Source of the DNA: JAEXNA01 sp037968995
GTDB taxonomy: Bacteria; Vulcanimicrobiota; Xenobia; Xenobiales; JADMJV01
Length of the DNA: 64,000 nt
Reading direction: 5' to 3'
Assembly (NCBI GenBank): GCA_037968995.1
Contig: JBBKWP010000160.1
Location: 57,418-121,417 of the forward strand
The stretch's first letter is position 1. Every line of letters begins with the position of its first letter. Below the pieces are notes generated by a model. That model had not been told where the DNA came from. It saw only the letters and a list, made by a program, of their open reading frames with translations, and searched no databases. The position numbers and the translations under genes are program-made. Of this stretch, positions 50,928 through 58,409 are shown piece after piece.

Positions 50928-53603
50928 CTATGGGGCGTTCGTGACTAAGGATCTTGACCGGTGCCAGCGCTGAACTAGCTCAAGAGCCTGGGCGCCGGAG
51001 AGTTGCTCAAGCTCTTGACTGCTCAGAGACTCCAACTCCAGGGAACTGCTGTCCACGTCCTGGCCGAAGAGATCAAGCTGATGGGTCGTCCCAACGTTAT
51101 CGTCTTGGCGACTTCTCTGCCCGCGCTCCAAACGTTCTAGCAACGTTCTGGCTCGACCCAATACGGCGTCCGGGACCCCGGCTAAAGCCGCAACGTGGAT
51201 GCCGTAGCTGCGATCAGCACCCCCAGGAACGATACGGTGCAAAAACACGACGTTCTCTCTGTCTTCACGCACCGCCACCCGACAGTTCCGACATCCCTTC
51301 AAGCGCCGCGCAAGCTTGGTGAGTTCGTGAAAATGAGTCGCGAAAAGCGTTTTGCACCGGCACTCATGGTAGAGATACTCCGCGATAGCTTGAGCCAAAG
51401 CCAAGCCGTCGTAAGTCGAAGTACCGCGACCTATCTCGTCGAGGATCACCAAGGATCGGGGCGTGGCGAATCGCAAAATATTGGCGGCTTCACTCATCTC
51501 TACCATAAAGGTCGATTGCCCTAAATGGAGATCGTCGGAGGCCCCTACTCGAGTGAATACTCGATCGGTTAGTCCGACCTTCGCGGAGACCGCGGGTACA
51601 AAGCATCCCATCTGCGCCATCACCACCAGCAGTGCTGTTTGACGAAGATAGGTCGACTTACCGCTCATGTTCGGCCCTGTCAGCAAGAGCAGCCGACTCT
51701 TTCCGTCGATACTGAGACTATTAGGCACGAAGCGGGAATCCAGACTTCGTTCGACCACAGGGTGACGTCCCTCCTCGACTTCCAAAAGATTCTCCGAGGT
51801 AATGGTCGGCTTGACCCACCGATAACGTCCGGCCCCTTCGGCGAACCCACAGAGTACGTCGAGTTCTGAAAGGCGACGAGCCACCCCTCGCAGGTCATCG
51901 CTGCGGTCAGCGCATCGTTGGCGTAGGCGGCAAAACAGCTCGTATTCTCGTTGACGAATTTTGTCCTCGGCTCCTAAGACGCGAGCCTCATACTCCTTAA
52001 GTTCCGGCGTGAAGTATCTCTCCGCGTTAGCCAAGGTCTGCTTACGGATGTAGTGCTCGGGGACGGCTCCTAGATTCGACCGAGTCACTTCGATGTAGTA
52101 TCCAAAAACCTGATTAAAACCGACCTTCAAAGAGCGAATCCCTGAGACTTCGCGCTCGCGCTCTTGCATCTCCGCGATCCACTGCTTACCCGACCCCCGC
52201 AAGTCGTGCAGTTCATCGAGTTCGTCGTCATAGCCGGTCGCGATCAGCCCGCCTTCTCGGAGCGACACTGGGGGCTCCTCGGTGATAGAACGAGCTAAAA
52301 GGTCTTGCAGATCCTGCAGGTCCGTGAAACGGTCGCTCAACTCGGCGAGGGTGCTCTCGTCTGTGGCGATACAGGCCTGCTTCAATTCCGGAAGCTGACG
52401 CAGAGAGCGACCAAGGGCTTGAAGGTCTCGCGCGTTGGCAGTCCCGTATGCGATTCGAGAACTCAAACGCTCGATATCTGAAACCTGGCTAAGGCCACGT
52501 CTCAACTCCGCGCGAATCTCTGAGGCTTCAACTAGAGTTTCCACAGCATCTAAGCGTCGCTCGATAGCCTCCTGGTTGACAAGGGGCTGCTGAATCCACT
52601 GCCTGAGGCGGCGAGCACCCATGGAGGTGCAGGTAAAATCGGTAGCCCACAGGAGACTCCCTCTCCTCTCCCGCCCCAATAGGGTCTCAACTAACTCCAG
52701 ATTTCGTCCCGACGTCGAATCGATGATCATATGTTCCCCTCCGCGATACCCTCGCGGCGGCGACAAACTCAAAGCCCGACTTCCCTGTGTCATCTGAAGA
52801 TAGCGCAGTAGCAGTGCGGAAGCCATCAATGCGGCTCCCGCCTCGTCGAGGTCGAGAGACTTCAGAGGCGTCCCCTCGAAAACCCGACTCAGGAGATCAC
52901 GGCTCGCCCGCAAGGACGGTTGACCTTCCCAGGTCGCCAGAGCGCACCTCAGGCCGTCCTTTTGGGATTCAAGATGCAGATGAAGGGAACTCCCCTCGGC
53001 GACAACTAACTCGGCGGGACGAAATCGGAGAAGTTCTTCATCCACTCTCTCCCAATCCTGAGTGAACTCTGTACAGACAAACTCACCCGTGGAGATATCG
53101 GCGAAAGCGATCCCGAAAGACGAACCTTGCTCAGTCAGCGCGCAAAGAAAGTTGTGACGCTTCTCGTCGAGCAGACTGGGGTCGAGAATCGTGCCCGCGG
53201 TCACGGTCCGCACAACTTCGCGACGGACCAAGCCTTTTGTCATCTTGGCTTCTTCCATCTGCTCCGCCAGTGCCACCCTGTTGCCGGCCCCCACCAGCAA
53301 CCGAAGGTAGTTGTCGAGGGCAAAAAACGGAACCCCAGACATGGGGATTCTAACTCCTGCGCCGCCTTCTTTGGCGGTCAGAACGATCTCGGCATCCTCC
53401 GCGACCTTCGCGGCATCCTCCCCATAGGCTTCATAGAAGTCTCCGACGCGCATCAGCATCAAAGCACCCGGATGGTCTTTCTTGAGTCCGAAATACTGCA
53501 GAAACAGTGGAGTCAAGCATTCGAAATCGAGATCCTTGTCGCGAAATGTCGTCCGCGCGTCTTGAGGCTGGTCCATGGCTTCCCCGCGTTCGACGACAAG
53601 CAC
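50928..53603 (-). CDS. mutS: DNA mismatch repair protein MutS
   Basis: The 891-residue protein begins its mismatch-recognition domain with VGDFYEAYGEDAAKVAEDA (the Phe-x-Glu motif) and has the connector, lever and clamp regions. The ABC ATPase carries Walker A LLTGPNMSGKSTYLRQ, GQSTFMVEMSEAA, Walker B LVILDEIGRGTSTYDGLA and ATHFHEL. It recognises mispairs and recruits MutL. The start may be GTG 53603 or ATG 53576. No mutL is in the window. Confidence 0.96.
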   Translation of the reverse strand: MLVVERGEAMDQPQDARTTFRDKDLDFECLTPLFLQYFGLKKDHPGALMLMRVGDFYEAYGEDAAKVAEDAEIVLTAKEGGAGVRIPMSGVPFFALDNYLRLLVGAGNRVALAEQMEEAKMTKGLVRREVVRTVTAGTILDPSLLDEKRHNFLCALTEQGSSFGIAFADISTGEFVCTEFTQDWERVDEELLRFRPAELVVAEGSSLHLHLESQKDGLRCALATWEGQPSLRASRDLLSRVFEGTPLKSLDLDEAGAALMASALLLRYLQMTQGSRALSLSPPRGYRGGEHMIIDSTSGRNLELVETLLGRERRGSLLWATDFTCTSMGARRLRQWIQQPLVNQEAIERRLDAVETLVEASEIRAELRRGLSQVSDIERLSSRIAYGTANARDLQALGRSLRQLPELKQACIATDESTLAELSDRFTDLQDLQDLLARSITEEPPVSLREGGLIATGYDDELDELHDLRGSGKQWIAEMQEREREVSGIRSLKVGFNQVFGYYIEVTRSNLGAVPEHYIRKQTLANAERYFTPELKEYEARVLGAEDKIRQREYELFCRLRQRCADRSDDLRGVARRLSELDVLCGFAEGAGRYRWVKPTITSENLLEVEEGRHPVVERSLDSRFVPNSLSIDGKSRLLLLTGPNMSGKSTYLRQTALLVVMAQMGCFVPAVSAKVGLTDRVFTRVGASDDLHLGQSTFMVEMSEAANILRFATPRSLVILDEIGRGTSTYDGLALAQAIAEYLYHECRCKTLFATHFHELTKLARRLKGCRNCRVAVREDRENVVFLHRIVPGGADRSYGIHVAALAGVPDAVLGRARTLLERLERGQRSRQDDNVGTTHQLDLFGQDVDSSSLELESLSSQELEQLSGAQALELVQRWHRSRSLVTNAP

Positions 53604-53809
53604 TAGACTCCCGCACAGTTGGGCCTTTCGGTTCGAGCCACTCCTCGTGAAACGCTCATCGAACGGAAACCAAAAATCGATCTCAAAAAGACCTTTACGT
53701 GGTCAATGATCTGCCCTATTCTGCTCAAGAGTCCCCGTTTCAAGGTCGTGCAGGAACTGTAGTTTTTCGCAGATAAGTGGAACTCAACTCGCTTCGAAAG
53801 GATAATCTA

Positions 53810-54115
53810 TTGCTCACAGAACTCGAGACAGATATGGAATTCGCCTTCGCCGAGGATGACGACGACGACGACGATTGGGACGATGACGATTGGGACGATG
53901 ATGACGACGATGACGACAGCGATGACGACGACGATGATGATGACAAGGACGACCCGTACGCTGACGAAGAGGACGGAGAGTGGTCCGATGACACTTTCGA
54001 CGACGACTGGACCGATGAGACTCCCGAGGTTCCTGAAGGCATCGCTGACGACGACGATGATGACGAAGACGATGATGATGATGGAGACGACGGTTGGGAA
54101 AAGAAAGAAGATTGA
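53810..54115 (+). CDS. extremely acidic low-complexity protein
   Basis: The product of about 101 residues is more than half aspartate and glutamate, with runs of up to nine Asp broken by Trp (WDDDDWDDDD). A less biased middle segment follows (EWSDDTFDDDWTDETPEVP), and it ends in a short basic tail. TTG 53810 is preferred, with AAAGGA about seven bases upstream; GTG 53777 and ATG 53834 are alternatives. Such proteins can bind metal or basic proteins such as ribosomal proteins or histone-like factors, but no function is assigned. It lies divergently from mutS and convergently to hslV. Confidence 0.65.
   Translation: MLTELETDMEFAFAEDDDDDDDWDDDDWDDDDDDDDSDDDDDDDDKDDPYADEEDGEWSDDTFDDDWTDETPEVPEGIADDDDDDEDDDDDGDDGWEKKED
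53858..54108 (+). repeat. GAT/GAC simple-sequence tract
   Basis: The coding region of the acidic protein is built mainly from GAC and GAT codons with GAG insertions, in several uninterrupted runs around 53858-53945 and 54046-54093. Mixed GAC/GAT use means the bias is selected at protein level and not only a slipped microsatellite, though slippage is likely to vary its length between strains. Confidence 0.8.
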
Positions 54116-54138
54116 CCGACGTCAACCGCCGCTGAGTC

Positions 54139-54200
54139 CTCGCGGACCTGAGGGAGTGGGAACCTTATCTGGTTTCACCGCCCGATGAGCGGTCCGCGAG
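54139..54200. terminator. large inverted repeat between convergent genes
   Basis: CTCGCGGACC and GGTCCGCGAG (54139-54148 and 54191-54200) are perfect 10 bp arms enclosing 42 bases that themselves contain GGAACC / GGTTTC pairing. It lies between the ends of the acidic-protein gene and hslV, so it may end both transcripts; no T tract is present. Confidence 0.5.
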
Positions 54201-54238
54201 GGGCTCTAGCGAGGCGAAACTAAACCGACCTATTGACT

Positions 54239-54796
54239 TTACAGTTCTTCGATCGTGACGTGGTGATTGGTGTAGACGCAGATATCCCCCGCGATCTTCA
54301 TCGCCTCTTCCACAATTTCTCGTGCTCCCATTTCGGTATGAGCCAGCAGAGCCCGAGCCGCGGCCTGCGCGAAAGCGCCACCCGATCCCACGGCCGCCAC
54401 CCCGTGGTCGGGCTCCAAGACGTCACCGTTTCCACTCAGAACCAGGACAGACTCAAGATCGGCAACGATCAGCATCGCTTCAAGCCGACGCAACATTTTG
54501 TCTGTTCTCCACTCTCGGGTCAATTCCACGGCCGCGCGCCGCAACTGTCCTCGATGGGCCTTGAGCTTCTCTTCGAATCGCTCGAGCAAGGTCAAACCAT
54601 CGGCCGCCGAACCGGCGAATCCGACAAGGACTCCTGCGCCATCGCCCAATCGTCGAATCTTCTTCGCCGTGTCCTTTACGATGGTTTGACCCAAAGAGAC
54701 CTGGCCATCTCCACCAATCGCGACCTTTGAGCCTCGCCGAACGCAGAGGATGGTCGTAGCGCGCACCTTTTGTTTCTCATTTCCCGTAATCATCAA
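54239..54796 (-). CDS. hslV: HslV, peptidase subunit of the HslUV protease
   Basis: HslV is the bacterial proteasome-like threonine peptidase. The 185-residue protein has a 13-residue leader before the catalytic Thr (ATTILCVRRGSKVAIGGDGQ), the lysine loop VKDTAKKIRRL, GFAGSAADGLTLLERFE and GSGGAFAQAAARALL, all conserved. Mature HslV would begin with Thr14 or Thr15. It is transcribed alone on the minus strand, 20 kb from hslU, which is unusual because hslVU normally form an operon. Confidence 0.96.
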   Translation of the reverse strand: MMITGNEKQKVRATTILCVRRGSKVAIGGDGQVSLGQTIVKDTAKKIRRLGDGAGVLVGFAGSAADGLTLLERFEEKLKAHRGQLRRAAVELTREWRTDKMLRRLEAMLIVADLESVLVLSGNGDVLEPDHGVAAVGSGGAFAQAAARALLAHTEMGAREIVEEAMKIAGDICVYTNHHVTIEEL

Positions 54797-54889
54797 GAGT
54801 CGTTATTCATACCCTGGACACATCCTGTTCAAAGTTGATTAACACCCTCGATCTGTTCTTGGAAACATGAGTCCTACACAATAGAAAGA

Positions 54890-54930
54890 GCCCCCGACGC
54901 TCAACTTTCGTAGAAACTCGGGGAGCCCAT
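54890..54930 (+). promoter_or_regulatory. stem-loop in the spoVG leader
   Basis: CCCCGA (54892-54897) pairs with TCGGGG (54918-54923) around a 20-base loop with internal CTTTC/GAAA complementarity. It lies just before the GGAGG ribosome site (about 54940) of the SpoVG-like gene and may affect its mRNA stability or translation. Confidence 0.4.
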
Positions 54931-54950
54931 ACAACAACGGAGGACTCATT

Positions 54951-55220
54951 ATGTCACACAAAGATCTCTCAATCGTTAACTTTCGCCTGGTGAAAAACCA
55001 CCCCTATTTGCGCGCCCTAGCCGACCTTCAAGTCGCAGGCTTCGTCATTCGGGGAATCAAACTCGAACAGAACCAGAAGGGTCAGCTCTGTCTAGGGTTC
55101 CCCGGACGCAAAGTGCAAGGTAGTTGGCAGATCGTCTGCCAAGCCGAGAACGAGAGAATGCGACTTCGCCTTCTGGCGGAACTGTCGGGACGCTATCACA
55201 TGCACCAGGTCGCGGCGTGA
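54951..55220 (+). CDS. spoVG: SpoVG family RNA/DNA-binding protein
   Basis: The 89-residue protein fits SpoVG in length and pattern: an N-terminal strand (SIVNFRLVK), LRALADLQVAGFVIRGIKL, a central GQLCLGFPGRKVQGSWQIV equivalent to the family's G-x-x-x-MP-x-RK turn, and a terminal ERMRLRLLAELSGRY helix. In Firmicutes SpoVG is a site-specific nucleic-acid-binding regulator. ATG 54951 has GGAGG seven bases upstream. It overlaps dprA by 4 bases (GTGA). Confidence 0.8.
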   Translation: MSHKDLSIVNFRLVKNHPYLRALADLQVAGFVIRGIKLEQNQKGQLCLGFPGRKVQGSWQIVCQAENERMRLRLLAELSGRYHMHQVAA

Positions 55221-56248
55221 GCGAGCGAAGGCTCTACGATGCGCTGGCCCGCACCCCGCGCGTTACGCCCCTGATGGTCAAAAAGCTCTCCGACGATGGA
55301 CTCTCCACTCAGGAGATCGCGCAACGGTTGGCCGAGCCCATAGGACGAGCACCAGAGTCTGACTTCCTGACCCCCGCTTGCCCCAACTATCCCAGCGCCT
55401 TGAAAGAAACGAGAGACCCGCCCTTGAGGCTCTTTTTTTCGGGACGTTCCCCCACTGAGATTTCACACCACCGCGTGGCCATCGTGGGCAGTCGCAACGC
55501 GACGGGATACGGCCTCAACATGGCTCGTTCTATCGCGTCGCGACTGACCGGGCTTGGGATCAGTGTGTGCAGCGGCATGGCCTTAGGCATCGATGGGGCA
55601 GCCCATCGTGGGGCCCTGGACGCCGTGAAGAGTTCGAAGCTAGGCGGGACCCCGATCGCCGTGCTCGGCCACGGCCTGGATCATCTCTATCCTCGGCAGC
55701 ATCGACTTCTGCGCGGCCAGCTCGAGCGGACCGGAATTTTGCTTAGCGAATACGAGCCTCACCAGGGCCCGACTCGTTGGACGTTCCCCGCTCGAAACCG
55801 TATCATCGCGGGAATTTCTCAAGCGGTGGTCGTGATCGAAGCCGGCCCGAAAAGTGGTTCTCTGCATACGGCTCGCTTTGCCAACGAAGCCGGCAGAGAT
55901 GTCTGGGTCGTTCCCAACCGTCCGGGGACTCTCAACAGCCAGGGGGTCCTAGGCCTCTTAAAAGATGGTGCGATCCCGCTGCTGGACGTGGACGATTTCC
56001 TTGCGCAACTGACTGAGCAACTCCAGCTAACCCATCCTTTACAACCCATCGAGGAGGGTTCCCGACTGGCTCCGGAACACAGGCGGCTTCTTATAGCTCT
56101 GGAACGGGAGGAAGGCCGAACTTGGCGCCTCTGTGAAATCCTGAGCTGTTCTCCGGCGTCTCTTGCCGCCCAGTTGGTCGAACTCGAACTCCAAGGCTTC
56201 GCTGAACGTGGACATGACGGAACCTGGTCACTCCATCACCACCGGTGA
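55217..56248 (+). CDS. dprA: DNA processing protein DprA/Smf
   Basis: DprA loads RecA on incoming single-stranded DNA during transformation. The 343-residue product has a short N-terminal helical region and the Rossmann domain with VAIVGSRNATGYG, CSGMALGIDGAAHRGAL, VLGHGLDHLYPRQHR, FPARNRIIAGISQAVVVIEA and GRDVWVVPNRPG. It ends in a C-terminal winged-helix-like domain. GTG 55217 overlaps the spoVG stop; a frame open to 55124 would lie inside spoVG. No other competence gene is in view. Confidence 0.94.
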   Translation: MSERRLYDALARTPRVTPLMVKKLSDDGLSTQEIAQRLAEPIGRAPESDFLTPACPNYPSALKETRDPPLRLFFSGRSPTEISHHRVAIVGSRNATGYGLNMARSIASRLTGLGISVCSGMALGIDGAAHRGALDAVKSSKLGGTPIAVLGHGLDHLYPRQHRLLRGQLERTGILLSEYEPHQGPTRWTFPARNRIIAGISQAVVVIEAGPKSGSLHTARFANEAGRDVWVVPNRPGTLNSQGVLGLLKDGAIPLLDVDDFLAQLTEQLQLTHPLQPIEEGSRLAPEHRRLLIALEREEGRTWRLCEILSCSPASLAAQLVELELQGFAERGHDGTWSLHHHR

Positions 56249-56276
56249 GCACCGTTAGAGCAATTCTCGAAAGTAT

Positions 56277-58406
56277 TCAGTATCGTGTTAGATCTGCAAA
56301 TATCGTCTGCAAGACACCCTGAGGAAGTAGCTCGACGGTCGAGGGGTAGACCGCCAACCTCGTGACTCGGCGCACGTCGCCTTGACAGTAATAGATCGCC
56401 TTCCGAAGATCCGACTCGGCGCTGGGGTCCTTTGGGTCCTCACGATTCACTAGGAGCGCCTTCAACGCGTAGTACTCCACGAGTTGCTCACTAAGGTCGT
56501 CAAATCGAAAGGAGGGAAGACCCAAATTTTCTAGGTCCTCATATCGGGCATTCTGATTCCGCAATAACTCGAGAGCCTCGTCCCACTGCCTTCGATTGAC
56601 CATGATCTCCGCCAGAATGCGATAAAAGCTCGGATAGTTTACCGGGTCGACGGCTTGGGCCCGCCGAACCCATAGCTCTCGCTGCGGGTCTGTCGGAGAC
56701 TGGGCCAGAAGCAGTAAAAGAAAACAACTCCCTCGCTGAGGATCCAACTCGATGGTTTCTCTTGCGATAGCGAGAGCCGCCTCGTGATCCTGAGCCAACA
56801 GACACGAATGGCCCCAGAGCCTTGCCGTCTCGCTGTTGAGCGGGTCCCGAAAAAAGGCGCTCGCCAGAAGGTCCCGCACGGGTTGGTTCTGGGATGCGGA
56901 GAGTCGCGAAGACAAAGCGATAGCCAACTCTCGATCGTAGTCGATCTCCGCCTGAGAAAGATGAAACCAGACTAAGAAAGCTGCCAATCCCCCCAAGAAA
57001 AAGCGGGCAGCAAGGTCCACAATGTCGTGCCGGGGATCTTCTTGCTCGAGCACCTCCTCCGCCTGTAGCACCCCCCAGGCTAGAGCGAACAAGACGAAGA
57101 GATATGGGAATTGGGACTGGACGCCAGTAAGACTATGAGCGAAAAAAACCCAGAGAACTCCCCGTAAGGATTTTTCGGTAAGAGTGAGAGTGCAATCCCC
57201 TATGTCGAAAGCCAAAAGAGAACCGAACAAGAACAGTAGACTGACAAAGGCAGGCAGTCCCCACTCGCAAGCGACCTCCAGGGGCAGACAGTGGACATAT
57301 TTGGAAAAGTAGCGAAGGTCGTGCTGGTACGATGGATAGTATCGACCAAAGCCGCTGGGCCCGACACCGAGAAACGGAAAGTCTCGCACCATCTCGATGC
57401 CTACCCTGTAGAGTTCGAGTCTAGCCAGCCCCGAGGAATCGCGTGGGTCTGCCGCACCGTCAGACAGACCGCGTGGGGCCATCAGCGAGCAAAAAAGTAT
57501 GACCAAACCCGCCGCCACCACGATCAGACCCGTCTCGCGAAGATAGACCCTTGAGGAACTCCGAATCCATCCCCCCAGCCAGCATCCCAGTAGGAGGACT
57601 GGACCGACCGCAAGAGACCACCATCCCCCCCAAAGATTGCCAAGCAACAAAATCGGTAGGGCGCCGAGACTCAGGGCGGCCCCTTTTTTGGACCTTACAC
57701 CCAAACTGATGTTCGCGCTTAAAACGACTAGAATTCCCAGTCCGGTTAGCGAGCCTGATTGCAAAACCAGGGCAATCATCGCACCACTCAAGAGTTGACC
57801 CAACACACGGTCATTTGACGAACTGCCCGATCGGGCAAACAGAACGGGAAGCAGCATCAAACAAAGGGTCGACAGCGCATTGGGGTGGTGGAGGATCCCG
57901 CCCAGACGTCCCTGAGTGGACGGTAGCGCCACCCACAGTGAGTGCAAAAGAATCACACAGGAGAGGACGTAAACGGCTCCTGTGGCGTAAGGTAGAAGCC
58001 TTGCTTGCCAATGGTCAGCCACCAGGTAGACCAAAAGTCCCAAGAGCAACCACAACTCCCACTCTCTAAGTGCCTGGAACCGATGCCCCGCGGCCAACGA
58101 TGAGACGAGCCCGAGCCCCAAGAAAAGAAGGCCCCCACTCCAAACCTTTCGAGCAGCCAAATTCCAGCATCTTTGACGACCACGACATATCGCGACAACC
58201 ACAGCAAGGGACACCTGCGCACAGAGGAGGTTACGAGAAAGCGCTTGTTGCCCCCCGGCATCCCAAGACTCGAAAAAGATTCTCGTCAAGGGATGTTGAA
58301 GCGGAATAGAAGGGGCGAAAACGCCAAGGAACCCCCAGATGGCAGGAAGGACTGGAAAAAAGACCAGCGCCGTCACCAGTCCTAAGAGCAGAGCGCTCCA
58401 ACCCAC
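56277..58406 (-). CDS. O-antigen ligase-like protein fused to a TPR-type C-terminal domain
   Basis: The 709-residue product has ten or more hydrophobic segments over about 1-450. The ligase/polymerase landmark DFPFLGVGPSGFGRYYPSYQ comes before a long periplasmic loop (about 345-375). The C-terminal 260 residues are soluble and helical with TPR-like pairs (ALAIARETIELDPQRGSCFL, AQAVDPVNYPSFYRILAEIM). Wzy/WaaL family enzymes transfer or polymerise polysaccharide on lipid carriers at the outer membrane-facing side. It lies 3 bases downstream of the Roadblock-TPR gene, so it is the last gene of that operon. Confidence 0.82.
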   Translation of the reverse strand: MGWSALLLGLVTALVFFPVLPAIWGFLGVFAPSIPLQHPLTRIFFESWDAGGQQALSRNLLCAQVSLAVVVAICRGRQRCWNLAARKVWSGGLLFLGLGLVSSLAAGHRFQALREWELWLLLGLLVYLVADHWQARLLPYATGAVYVLSCVILLHSLWVALPSTQGRLGGILHHPNALSTLCLMLLPVLFARSGSSSNDRVLGQLLSGAMIALVLQSGSLTGLGILVVLSANISLGVRSKKGAALSLGALPILLLGNLWGGWWSLAVGPVLLLGCWLGGWIRSSSRVYLRETGLIVVAAGLVILFCSLMAPRGLSDGAADPRDSSGLARLELYRVGIEMVRDFPFLGVGPSGFGRYYPSYQHDLRYFSKYVHCLPLEVACEWGLPAFVSLLFLFGSLLAFDIGDCTLTLTEKSLRGVLWVFFAHSLTGVQSQFPYLFVLFALAWGVLQAEEVLEQEDPRHDIVDLAARFFLGGLAAFLVWFHLSQAEIDYDRELAIALSSRLSASQNQPVRDLLASAFFRDPLNSETARLWGHSCLLAQDHEAALAIARETIELDPQRGSCFLLLLLAQSPTDPQRELWVRRAQAVDPVNYPSFYRILAEIMVNRRQWDEALELLRNQNARYEDLENLGLPSFRFDDLSEQLVEYYALKALLVNREDPKDPSAESDLRKAIYYCQGDVRRVTRLAVYPSTVELLPQGVLQTIFADLTRY

Positions 58407-58409
58407 AGA

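Noticed and set aside
53858..54108. Repeat tract as a CRISPR-like array
   Set aside because: Units are single GAC/GAT codons in a coding frame, without spacers or a leader.
54239..54796. hslV as a 20S proteasome or other Ntn hydrolase
   Set aside because: Length, TTI start of the mature chain and lysine loop are those of HslV, and a matching HslU is present.
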